DNA from: Phlebiopsis flavidoalba
Lineage: Eukaryota; Basidiomycota; Agaricomycetes; Polyporales; Phanerochaetaceae
Assembly: GCA_035772785.1 (NCBI GenBank)
Contig: JAOCPU010000010.1
Coordinates: 558,001 to 622,000 of the forward strand
DNA length: 64,000 nt
Reading direction: 5' to 3'
In this document: positions 49,359 to 59,680 of the stretch, one piece after another
Numbering within the stretch: position 1 is the stretch's first letter
Layout of the letters: each line of letters begins with the position of its first letter
Notes under the pieces: model-generated
The model's input: only the letters and a program-made list of their open reading frames with translations
What the model was told of the DNA's origin: nothing
Database searches by the model: none
Made by a program: the position numbers and the translations under genes

Positions 49359-49935
49359 CCTGCAGATACATCTTGATGTCGGATTTTATTCTAAATTAAT
49401 ATGCGCTATATTTTCAAAATATCTTGGACCAACATCCACTGCGGCATTTATGAATGCATGAGCTGGGGAAAGTACTAAAATACTCTTCACACCACAGTTA
49501 AAATATATTCTGTGGATTAATTTTATAAATCTCTCCACAAAATCCACAATGATTACAGAGCAAATAGTTTGGAGAATGGTGAGAATTATTCATTCAGCAT
49601 GCATCAAATATCCATTATATAACTACTGGCCATTTTTTTCAAAGTATCTACTTGCTAGTAGACTTATTCAGAATATCTCTCTGCATTTCTCCCCAAATAA
49701 CGCGTCAGATATCTTTATAATGTCTCTAACAGAATCCATTCTTATTGGTCAATGAAAGGACACAGAGCAGATTTTCTTTTGAATTTATTGATGCACTTTA
49801 TTGTTAGGTTTATTTCATATTTCTCTACCGCATATTCTGCAATTTATCGTGACGAGACATGGGAGACGCATTGTTTTCAGCGTCTAGCGTGCGTCTAGCA
49901 TGAATCCGGCGGATTCATGGTAATTCCCCGCAGTG
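49359..49935 (-). repeat. Right arm of the foldback element
   Basis: Inverted copy of 48757-49332. Near the terminus it contains its own short palindrome, CATGAATCCG-C-CGGATTCATG when read on the - strand. Confidence 0.8.
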
Positions 49936-50037
49936 TAACAGAGTGCCTGGTTGGGCGGCTACAGTGCTTGAGCAGCACGAGAACGGCAAGTGGCGCATCA
50001 TAATTTAGGCTTTTACGAATAGGGCGCATCAATCGTG

Positions 50038-50784
50038 ATGCGCTCCTCTGCGCTGGCAGCTGAGCCTCCCGCTAGGACCATAGGCCGCTCGACGCTCACG
50101 CCCCGCCCAATGCAGCCGCACCCTCCATCCATATCGCGTAGGATATCGCTGCGCTTCCTGCCGCAAGATGCGCACGAGCCGACCTCGACGCTCGTCCTCA
50201 ACGCGGGCGGCGCGTCGAGCCTCTACACCGATTTTCGTCCCCTCATCGATGACCACGGGCCGCGTGCGAGTGGGCCTTCGCAGGGGCGAAAACATACTTC
50301 GCCGACGGGCGTTGCGCCTGGAGCCACGAGGTAGACAGCCGCGCCGCCGCCGCCGCCGCGCCTCCCGCGCCCGACGTCGGGCACTGTCAGCGGCTCTCGA
50401 ACGGAGACGAGCTCGAGACCGGGGAGATGATAAACCCTGGTACGGGCGAGATGTGCGCCTACGAGGAAGTATGGCGTGGACGAGGACGTAAGCGTCGGGA
50501 ACGCGCGTTTGTCGCACTTCGCCTGGGCGATAGCACCAGTGACGGCGACGGCAACGCGAAGCGGGGCGTCTTCGTGCAGGTCGGAGACTGGGCCCAAGCT
50601 GTGGTGCAGTCTGGGTCGCAGCGTTTCTGCCGGCGATGGCAGCCACTTGGAAACTTGGCGCGTTGCGGCATCGTTCGGCGAGGAATTTCGAGTGGATGCC
50701 CACCTTGGCTGGCAGCCCGAACGAACACGAATGCGGCAGAGCATATTCCTCTGCCTAACGCCGATTTTAGATGGGAAATTGTAG
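50038..50784 (+). CDS. HRI1: HRI1-family protein
   Basis: HRI1 proteins are small two-beta-barrel proteins found with the casein kinase Hrr25 in yeast; their role is poorly known. The start ATG at 50038 leads to 'ISRRISLRFLPQDAHEPTST' and LVLNAGG (about 50130-50212), then 'YTDFRPLIDD', and across a frame slip 'LSNGDELETGEMINPGTGEM' with CAYEEVWR (about 50390-50480). 'VRVGDWAQAVV'-like text and 'EEFRVDAHLGW' (about 50680) close the family pattern, in which a polar double-N-terminal barrel is followed by an E-x-G-x-M-x-N-P segment. A GCC repeat (about 50342-50362) codes an Ala-rich linker. The promoter is very short: the foldback element ends about 100 bp upstream. The 3' end is approximate. 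Confidence 0.65.
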
Positions 50785-51282
50785 AAAATTATATCTGGAA
50801 ATAATTTTATGTAGTGAGTTTCCAATAGCACTTCTCTTTCACGTGCTGACCATTAAAATGTTGAACAGGACTCGCGCTATGTGTAATGTCAGCGGCTGTT
50901 ATTGCAGGAGAGTATCCGACTGGACATACCAATCCGCACATCTACCCAGTGGACAATGAACGGTTGTGTTTTCTCATGCGCTCGGACCCCCAGGACCTAG
51001 CAACTATGGTCTACTAGGTCAAAGATTGTCGAAGTAATGTTGCTCTAGCCTCAAGAACAAGTGAGTAGCCCCCCAATAGTGCGCACAAGGACCGAGTCCA
51101 GGCATCGTGGCCGATGATGGGAGCTTCCTAAGTCTTTACCATCAAAACTCCTCGGAATTCTCCATTGACCTACTAGGTCGTCCCAATTCGGTCAACCTAC
51201 TTGAACCGGGACCGGTCCACGACGTGGCCTTTCACCTTCCACAATCACCTCTCGCAGACAACAGTCGCTTTAATTGTTCACC
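50785..51282. other. Intergenic
   Basis: No gene recognised. Probably the 3' flank of the HRI1 gene and the promoter of the next gene. Confidence 0.4.
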
Positions 51283-52624
51283 ATGCCTGCCTCTCGCAAT
51301 GGACGGAACATTCTTAAGAAGCCTCGCGCTCCTCTTCCCCCAGCCAGTGGCGACGACTCTCCTTCCCCTCCAACCTCTCCCGAATCTCAGAAGAAGTTTC
51401 TCTTCCCCCGCAAGCCTAAGTCAACGAGGCTGGTCAAGTTCAAAAGCGGCGACTCTCTCGTCAAGGTCCACGAAGTTGAAAACTACGACCGCACACCCTA
51501 CCCGATGTCTTTAAGCTCGCGAGGCCCCCTCCCTACAGACAACGACAAAGTCCGCGTCAAACCAGGCCCCATCGTCCAACGACCTCGTATGACGCGCACG
51601 AAGGCCCTTCGCGGCGCTGCTATGCGTGCTATGCTCGACGCCGCCAAGTCCACCGACAATGGCCCCGACAATTCGCCCGCGCCACCGCCCACTGTTGACG
51701 CTGCGCTCCTCGACGCGCTGAAGGCCAGAGATTGGGAAACCGCTGAGAAATGTAGGTGGCCTATCGTGTATACGACGTATTCCATATGCTGACCGCTGCC
51801 TGTGTGCAGTGTCTGCCGCTCTCACTCCCGATGCGGAATTTGCGCCCGATGCGGGCGAGTTTCGAGCAGATGTTCTTCAAGCAGCATAGCAAGGATTGCG
51901 ATATACAGACTATCAGCTCGGCCGCGTCCACTCCCAGCCCCAGCACGCCTGCCGATGAATTAAAACTCCTCGTCGGGGACGCCCCCACGGTCCGCTTCAT
52001 CCCCTCGAAGGGAGGAGACAACAAGGATGGTAGGTCTTCATAACCACCCGACCGCGATGGGTCGCTGATGAACCACGACATAGATACGCTCCCTTTCGAG
52101 CGTCGCGCCGCCGAGGGCTCCCAGCTGGGCCTCACCGACGTTGAGATGGACCTCGACGCTAACATTGCCTCTCTCTCCGAGCTCCCGCCTCGCCCAGTCC
52201 GCCAGTACCCCCGCGCTGCTTACTCCTGGCGAGCCTCGCTGGCCCCAGTCTCTCCCACCTCGCGAGCCTAGCCGGCTCTTTGCCCAGCGTGAGTCCCTTG
52301 ATCGCGTTTACTATCTGTCCAGGTTGACTAACGGGTATTTAGGTCACCGTGTTCAACTCCTCGACGCGCCTGGACCCTCTAACGAAGAGCTTTACCCCGA
52401 GATCAGCCTCACGGACACCGAAGACGAGGGTGAGGGTGAGAGTATCGAGGAGCTCACGGCGTCGATGTCTTTCTCTTCGAGGAGTATGTGACATATTGCT
52501 TACTACTTCTGCAGCATACTCACAACTTCTTGTAGCCTCACGTCGCCAGCAGAGGAAGTTGAAGCACTGCATTGCCAACAGCCCCTTCGGTTCTATGTCG
52601 AAGGGTGCCTCGGGATCCGCCTAA
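51283..52624 (+). CDS. Hypothetical protein with a possible PP1-docking motif
   Basis: Not recognised as a named family. The ATG at 51283 gives MPASRNGRNILKKPRAPLPP, a Ser/Pro-rich start, then 'FLFPRKPKSTRLVKFKSGDS' and 'LVKVHEVENYDRTPYPMSLS'. An intron (about 51752-51810) leads to 'LSAALTPDAEFAPDAGEF' and 'TISSAASTPSPSTPADELKL'. A second intron (about 52026-52083) precedes 'LPFERRAAEGSQLGLTDVEM'. The C-terminal part has 'LDAPGPSNEELYPEISLTDT', an acidic patch, and a last exon RRQQRKLKHCIANSPFGSMS ending at 52624. RLVKF fits the loose RVxF consensus for protein phosphatase 1 binding; that is inference only. Frame slips occur near 51880 and 52190. Confidence 0.55.
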
Positions 52625-53640
52625 TCATGGTCAACCCATATGCTGCGTTGGAACCGACACTTCAATTCATGGAGCCTCGAAGCTGTCGCCAAGGCCTAAG
52701 CCCAATTTTTCACACGTTTCTTAATAGTCTCAAAGCCAAAGCATCGGTCTGCACATTATCCCAGTCATTGGACGCTCTGAGCACGCAAGGTAGTTTTCAC
52801 ACGGTCTCTTGTACAATTATAATCCCCCGACGTTATCCCGCATGTATCTCGATCCACATCTAAGTAGCCATATCGCTGCTGTCTCTGTACTTTTACGCTT
52901 CCCACAATGCATTTTATTCCTTAGCCCCACCATTTTGCTTGCTTGTATGAAATCGAGAACAGTGATCACAATTCTAAAACTCTATCACGTCGATTACCTT
53001 GCTATGATCGTCAGTCCGCCACCTAATGCCCTTAGAGTCAGATCTCGACCGGTCGGACCTCACGCGTTATTTCAGATTATTCTGAAATCCCACAGATTTC
53101 AACGCCGCATCGGTGCATCAAGATGACATATCATATAGTCAAGATACTAGACCCGCGGGCTTCTGTCCAATCGCTTTACGTACCGAGAGACGTCCAGCGA
53201 CTCGTGGTGCACGGGCGAAGGCTGCAGCTGACCATCGGAAGTCATTCGCAAGGCTGAGAAAGGCACAATCTTTGTACAAACGGCACCTTCCAGGCTCTCG
53301 AGAGGACTGCGATAATTCTTTAGAAAGCGTCTGCCGCGGTACCAGGTGGACGAAGCGGCATCCTGACTGCTGTGATCGCTGTGCCCACGGCTCGTTCGAG
53401 ACTCGGAGCTTGGGCTCCAACCGACCACGCCATTGGAACACCACCCAAAATCTCTATCGCGCGGGTCCCGCTTCGTTCTTTCTTGCACGCAAATCCATGG
53501 ATTATCAATTCCGCGCTCTCGCTTTTATCCAACACAACCACGCCTTTCGGACGCTGCTCCCCACCTCCCTCTCTCCTGACCACCATCATCCCCTCTCCAG
53601 GTTCGTCTACCCCGCCCTAGACGATCTCCCCGGCGCGCTC
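52625..53640. other. No recognisable gene
   Basis: A 342-codon frame (53113-54141, +) begins here, but its first 170 codons have no motif and look like chance. The second part may belong to the transporter that follows. Confidence 0.35.
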
Positions 53641-55828
53641 ATGGACCACGTTCTGACCGACGAGAGGACGCCAGGGCACAGCGCGCGCCCGGGCGCCTCC
53701 ACGTCCCATGCCACAGGCTCCGCGCTCGACCTGCGCACCAGCGGAGGCGCTGCTCGACCCCACCAAGGTGCTCCTGCACGGCGTCGGCGAGCACGACATG
53801 CGCCGACGCGGCTCCGACATCAGCCGCGTGCGCGCCCGGTCGTCGTACCCGACGTGGCCGAGGAGGTTGAGCTCGCGGTCCTCGGCCGCACGCCCGACTG
53901 GCCGCCCGCGTCCGCGGTGGCGGCGTCGATCAAAGACGTCGAGAGCGCCGCGGGCAGCTCGCGCGTCTCTGTGCAGCTTCGTGCTGCCCGCCGACGACGA
54001 CGAATAGAACACACGAAAATGCGAGCTCTCCGCTGCTATCCCCTTCATTTCGTCTGCGCAGAGGAGAAGGCAACGAAGAAAGGGGTACCTATGCTTTGCC
54101 GCTATGTGCTGGAGCTTCTTCCTGTACGGCTGGAACGATAGCTCGACGGGTCCTATTGCTTCCGACCATCCAAAGATACTACAACGTAGGTGCCTATTTT
54201 TCATCGATGCAAAAAGGCTGACTTTTATGCAGATAGGCTTCGCAGTTGTTTCCCTGCTTTTCGTGTTCAACACGATTGTCAGTGGTCGTGATGATGCTAT
54301 TTTGATACGGTCACGCTTATCCTTCCCTCCAGGGTTTCCTTACTGGCGCAATCGCGAACGTGTGGCTGAGCGACCGCCTGGGTATGGGCAAAGTAAGCCT
54401 CCCATCAATCAATGAATATGTAGTCATTCTGACAATTTCTCTCAGGTCACCGTTCTGGGTATGTCAAGTTCCCGCTAATCGTTCAGAGTGGCCCCTAACC
54501 ATCCCATCAGCCGCTACCGTCCAAGCCTGCGCATACCTCCTCAGCTCTCCTGGCGGGCCGTTCCCGCTTATGTGCGCCGCTTTTGTCCTCATTGGCTTCG
54601 CCCAGGCCATCGGCAACTCTCACGGTAACGGGCTCATCAGCGGCCTCAAGGACCCCTCGACGAAGCTCGGCTTCCTTCACGCTGCCTATGGTACGTCTTT
54701 TTCTGGCACTTCTTTGAAGAATAAGGTGCTCATCACACGTACGAATAGGTCTGGGCGCGTTCACAGCGCCGCTCGTCGCGACGCACTTCGCACAGCAAGA
54801 GAAGTGGTACTTCCACTACCTCATCTCGCTCGGTATCGCCGTGAGCAACATCGCCTCGCTTGTTTTTTGCGTTCCGCTTCAAGACTCAAAACGGTGAGTA
54901 CACATGTTCCTGCCATTTGTAGGGTAGTGGCTGATGAATCTGCAGAGGTGCTCGTCGAGGCGGGCGAGGCTGCCGGCGAGACAGACACGACTAACAATAA
55001 CAATATAAGCAGATGATGGGTATCAGGGCGTTGCATTACCTCGCTCTCTGGTCCCTCATCTACGTCGGGGTGGAGGTCACTCTTGGAGGTATGTTGCGCT
55101 CCGGAATTCCCACTATAACTTTAGATTCTGATTATGTCCTTTAGGGTGGATTGTAACCTTCATTGAGCAAAAGCGCGGCGGTGGCGCGTCAGCTGGGTAT
55201 ATCTCCTCAGGGTTCTTCGGTGGTGAGTTATCTTTAATTCTCAACAAGCAAACCGCACTCATCCATCCCCGTAGGCCTGATGCTTGGGCGCGTTATTCTC
55301 ATCTGGCTTAACCGCAAGGTAGGGCACTGCTCTTTTCACTCCAAACATACCACTCACCGGCCCTAGATTGGCGAACGCCGCGTCATGTTCATCTACGCCT
55401 TCCTCGCCATCCAGTACGCCCTTCACTGCCTCTTCCTTTCCCATGCTCACACACACTATCAGACTGGAAGTCACGATCTGGGTCGTACCCTCACTCGTAG
55501 AGAACGCGCTAGCAGTGTCCTTCATCGGGCTGCTGCTGGGACCCATGTACCCGATCGTAATGAGCCAGTCGCAGCAAATCCTGCCCACCTGGCTCTTCAC
55601 CGGCTGTGTGGGGTGGATCGCGGGTATCGGGCAGACCGGCTCGGCCATCTTGCCCTTCGCGACAGGTTTGCTTGCGTCGAAGTTCGGCATTGCGTCGCTG
55701 CAGCCTTTGTGAGTGTTCTCCTTTGTGCGTGTAAGGATGCGAGGCTGATGACGAATTAGCATCGTGTCGATGATGTCGACAATGGTCGTCATTTGGCGTT
55801 TGTGCCCCGGATGCGCAGGGTCGACTAG
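53641..55828 (+). CDS. Major facilitator superfamily transporter
   Basis: A 12-helix MFS transporter similar to fungal fucose-permease/BSC6-like proteins; substrate unknown. The cytosolic N-terminus is uncertain (an ATG at 53641 is in frame with 'DVAEEVELAVLGRTPDWPP'). Helix 1 reads 'CFAAMCWSFFLYGWNDSSTG' (about 54095-54150). Then come 'VVSLLFVFNT', 'ANVWLSDRLGMGK', 'PFPLMCAAFVLIGFAQAIGN', 'GLKDPSTKLGFLHAAYG' and 'KWYFHYLISLGIAVSNIASL'. A polar central loop (GEAAGETDTTNNNN) is followed by 'MGIRALHYLALWSLIYVGVE', 'VTLGGWIVTFIEQKRGG', 'SSGFFGGLMLGRVILIWLNR', 'LLLGPMYPIVMSQSQQILPT' and 'WIAGIGQTGSAILPFATGLL', ending MRRVD-stop at 55826-55828. At least seven short introns fit. Confidence 0.8.
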
Positions 55829-56107
55829 AAGTGTGTCCTGTAGCAAAGGAAAATCAAGAACAAAAAGGGCCATGAACCGATGGTCAAGAGTGCTTTCGAA
55901 ATTATGCTTCACCGCTTGGGCGAATAGAGTGATGGAATGGACTGTTGTAGAATTTAGATGTCGGTTTCCCTTTTCTTGTTGTCACGCTTGCGCTCGCTAG
56001 AACCCTGATGTATTAAGCACAACAACTGGAGTACACACAGATGTGGATACACTTCGAAGGAGACACAAGCACAGATCCAGACGGCAGAGAGGCAGTATAG
56101 ATACAGA

Positions 56108-56788
56108 TTACTGCGCCTTGAGCATCCCATTGCGCATCGCAGCGGCGAGCTGGACGGTAGCCTGCCACCAGATAGCGAAGCCGAGGCCGACGAGACCGTG
56201 GAAACGTACCCCAGACGTTCTCGGGCGTGATCTTCCACCTACAGGAGGGTCAATACGCGAGACGAGAAGGGAGGAGAAACGCGACGTACGCCTCTGCGAG
56301 AGCTCCGAACGAGTGTGGGATGACGCGCGGCGCGTTGTAGAGAATCGTCGAGACTGTTACATGGTAGATACACAGGCCAATTGCCAGTGCGCGCTTGCCA
56401 GGGAGGAATTCTGGGGATTATAATTAGCGCAAATGAGAGCCTGAGTGTCATAATACGTACCTGGCAGGCCAAATGCCAGCAGTGACGCAGCGCAGATGCC
56501 TGCTGCGAGAGCAGCGTAGAGCTACATACCCAGGTCAGCCCCTGTGTATAGCGATAGGGTGTGTTTGCGCACCTTAATAAACACCACGGAGGTGTTGTTC
56601 AGCTCCAAGAAAGGTAGCGACTGTGGCGACCAGACACCCTGAATCGCAACTGGAACACATCCAACGCAATATGCAGCAAAAAGATAACAGAGCTACATTT
56701 CCATCAGCCCTTCACACTCATCATCGAGAACACGAGGAATCAGCGAGACGTACAAGGGGTGACGAACTGCGACTTGCTGGCTGGCCAT
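56108..56788 (-). CDS. Small multi-pass membrane protein, unknown function
   Basis: I do not recognise a named family. The start ATG at 56788 reads MASQQVAVRHPLYVSLIPRV and then LDDECEGLMEM. Further exons give 'SPQSLPFLELNNTSVVFIKV', a helix 'LYAALAAGICAASLLAFGLP' (about 56525-56470), 'RALAIGLCIYHVTVSTILYN' with APRVIPHSFGALAEA (about 56400-56295), and 'WKITPENVWGTFHGLVGLGF' with AIWWQATVQLAAAMRNG, stop TAA at 56108-56110. Three or four hydrophobic helices are expected in about 150 residues. It lies tail to tail with the MFS gene (280 bp). Short GT-AG introns separate the pieces. Confidence 0.55.
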
Positions 56789-57576
56789 GGCTGGGTTGGG
56801 CGCTGGGGGTAGGTGGGTGAGGTGGCGGTCAGAAAACAAACCTGGCGCAGACGCACAACCCGCCCCCGGCTGCGAGAGACCCCTCGCGTGCGGCCCGCCA
56901 TAATCCACGTGGCGATACGCGGAACCATCATCCACACCCACGCTGCCAGGCACAGGTCCCGCCAGATTCAATCGTGCGTGGCCAGGAATGGCAGGTGTGA
57001 AGGTTGTGTGATTATAGAAGGTTTGGTCGGGTGAAGGGTAGCTGACCCGTTTACAAACCCAGATCGCAATACAATCATAGTCTCGCAAATTGAAGATGAA
57101 ACCTGTTTTAATTTCTGACTAAACGTACTATTTTTACATGAACCACTGCCTACTCAAAACTAGGGAAAATGTCTATGAAGCGTGCTTTCATTTAATACTC
57201 GCCTGCCCTCCTCTTCAGTCAGTCAGTTTTTCAATCAGCTCTGGTGTATCTATATCATCCCCCTCGGGACACTCGTACCGCTCCCAACAATAGCACTTGT
57301 CCTCAACGCCCTGTGTGGTCAGACAAACCTGCCGCAAAGACGGAATCATGCCGAGCAAGTGGTGCGGCAAGAGCGTGTTGGCCTCTAGTATGATCCAGGG
57401 GGTTCTCAGAGCATTGGAATGTCTGTGTTTGAGGGACCCTTTCGCATCCTAACGGCCGATCCTTCGTGTCTATTCCTCTATCGGAAAGAGGACAAGATGG
57501 CGTTTTTTTTCCACTGACCGAGATGTGTAAGAGCCGGAGGGGGTATAGACGTAACGTGAGAAAAACATTTCCTTTT
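56789..57576. other. Intergenic
   Basis: Promoter side of the small membrane protein gene and 3' flank of the F-box-like gene. Fragmentary frames only. Confidence 0.4.
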
Positions 57577-58690
57577 CTATTGCAACAAATATATGTAACA
57601 AGAATAGGGTCCCAGGGCATCGAGGCGAGAAAACTCACAAGCACTGGAAGGACCGCTCGACATGGTACCTGGGTTTACTACTGCGGCAGCGCGACATGTA
57701 GTTCGGTGAGTGAGTTGATCTGCAGGCAACAGAACTTCGCCGAGTAAATGCCAGGTGAAACTCGGAAGGCAGAGATAAAGATTGAGGGCGCTAGGTTGGG
57801 TGTCGCGCAGAGCAGTGGTGAGGAATTCGTGGTGGTCCATATCCAGCTCTGAGCAGCAGAGATCCAGATGATGCACTCTACACTGCAGTCCTAGAATATA
57901 TGCCGTGAGATACTAGAGTTCATATGGTCCAGCTCGCCGCCCAGGAACCCGCCTCCTCCTGCATTGCGACGCTTCTCTGTACGCATCTCCTCTGCGCTTC
58001 GGCCGGATAAAGACTTCCTCCCATGCCCAATGAATGAACAGGTTCCTCAAGTTGGAAACGCCCGTAGAGGGACTTTGCTGTTATATCCCTACACCACTCA
58101 ACGCGGAGAGTAGTGAGACGGAGGGTACAAAGCATCACCGCTCCCTCCGAAAGTCGGTCCCAGCTAATGTAAAGTGCTTCCAATGAGCTTTTCTGCTGCT
58201 GAAATAAAGCTACAGGGTCTCCAACGCCCTGCCCTCCAGAAGGAAAACGTTCGACTTGATTCGCTTGAGTGGAGACCGGAGGTGGTGGAGCATGCGCATG
58301 GCCTCCTTCGTCATCTCGGGTAGCATGAGGGTGTCCAGAGATGTAAGGGCGATAATCGCTGCACAGATGCGCTCGTCGCGTACGCATATACAGAGGGTGG
58401 GAGAATTTGAGCGACGAGAGTCTGGAGGCTTTCTCTAGTGTTATAGCGATGAGTTTCGCGACGGGGTCATTTTTCTGCATGGCGAGAGTATTTTGATGTC
58501 CAGTTTTGCGTAGGTAGCGGAAGGCGGAATGGGGCATCGCGGAACATGAATTCATAGAATGATAGGAATTTCAAGGGGTGCGAGATCTGGACGCCGTCTC
58601 TCAATAGATGCGGCACACCGGGGGTGTCACCACACAATGTTCGACAAGTACGCATCGTGCGCCCGATGTCAGATTGTTCAGGAAGAAATT
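57577..58690 (-). CDS. F-box/LRR-like protein (Agaricomycete type)
   Basis: Leucine-rich text of the kind found in the large F-box-like families of mushrooms. Seen: 'VPHLLRDGVQISHPLKFLSF' (about 58615-58555), 'RYLRKLDIKILSP'-like (about 58510), 'KLIAITLEKASRLSSLKFSH' (about 58465-58400), 'DTLMLPEMTKEAMRMLHHLR', 'SSLEALYISWDRLSEGAVML' and 'LRLTTLRVEWCRDI' (about 58190-58090), and 'LHHLDLCCSELDMDHHEF' (about 57870-57820). The frame changes several times. The F-box itself would lie at the 5' end near 58700-58850 and was not recognised, so a role in an SCF ligase is inferred from the family only. Confidence 0.5.
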
Positions 58691-59680
58691 GACAGCATAT
58701 GAATGAGAATGTGTCATAAGTTTCAGCGTCTTATCGGAGGGGCAGGGTCCTCGTGCTGGAGAAGATTTGAAGGTTGCCAGTTTGCCGATGCATACCAGAT
58801 TCTCCGCGGAGTATTTTGAAGACAGGCACGCACCGATATATCGCTGTGCACGGCTACCACACCACTAGTGTCCATGTGTCACACCAGCGGTCAAGGTATA
58901 TGTACAGACGTGCCCTTGGCACGCAAAAGGCTGTACGACTGCCTGGCTGAGCAACAGTCGATGGTGAGAGGAACTCGAGTCCACGGCGCGCACTGCCTCG
59001 GACGCACCACAACGCGAGACCGCTCAAAATGGCAAGTCTTCAACTTATGGTACAATATCTATGGTTATGATCCCGAGCCCCGCGGGATCCCGGCTCCACT
59101 CTATTATCGTCTTTCAATCGTTGTTTTGAGGTGATGAAAAATTGGTGATTATGTGGGCATGCATAAGTCGTGTTCTCGGTAGTTTAAACCTTTAAAAAAT
59201 TAAATAGAGCAATAACAAGCACTAAAAACACGCTGAAGGAATGTGAGAGGGAAGATCGCAGAACATCGCAGGACACGCAGAAGGCGCTATCGATGACAGG
59301 ATCTGCTAGCAATCCTCCCTTCCAAAAGAATCCCACTTCTGTCATTAGCAACTGCGCGGCAACCACCGGCAACATTCAATGGAGGTTGCAGGTCATCAAA
59401 GATTGACGTGACGAGTGGCGTCAACGTTGCCCGCCTGGTGGGCCTAACCAATTGGCATTCAAAAGAGAGTCAAGTTACATCTCGAGCGGGCTACAATCAT
59501 ATAGCAGTTGTCTACAAACTTTTAAATTCACGCGTCTATTGAACGCTCCAATAGACCACACTCCACCCCCTGTATATTCTATAAACATCCACCTTCATCT
59601 GCATCTTTCTTCAGCAGCAGCACGTAAACCAGAACGAGAAAAGCAGAGAATAATCATAATTAACGCAGCACAAACAGATG
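58691..59680. other. No recognisable gene
   Basis: Likely promoter or first exon of the F-box-like gene at its left end and the 3' flank of the bHLH gene at its right end. A short + strand frame at 58868-59134 has no motif. Confidence 0.35.

Larger units (their letters stand above)
48757..49935. mobile_element. Palindromic (foldback) DNA transposon, CACTA-like ends, 1179 bp
   Basis: Both ends carry CACTGCGG-GAA, and the flanks share TAA (48754-48756 and 49936-49938), a 3-bp target duplication. The outermost about 130 bp of each end match closely in inverted orientation, and similarity continues to the centre, so the element is one imperfect inverted repeat with a loop of about 25 nt (about 49333-49358). 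A subterminal direct repeat GCTAGACGC-AC-GCTAGACGC occurs in each arm. It is A/T-rich compared with its flanks and has no transposase frame. CACTG ends plus a 3-bp duplication fit CACTA/CMC; PIF/Harbinger (TWA duplications) is the alternative. Confidence 0.8.

Noticed and set aside
48795..49755. Matching short frames in both arms of the foldback element (- strand 48795-49028 and + strand 49549-49755)
   Set aside because: They resemble each other because the arms are inverted copies. Neither encodes a recognisable transposase part, and the second contains stops.
50029..50703. 224-codon - strand frame, Arg-rich
   Set aside because: Antisense to the HRI1-like coding sequence, whose + strand reading has recognisable family motifs.
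53617..54273. 218-codon - strand frame
   Set aside because: Antisense to the GC-rich N-terminal part of the MFS gene; GC-rich sequence keeps antisense frames open.
55259..55912. 217-codon - strand frame
   Set aside because: Antisense to well-supported MFS transmembrane exons.
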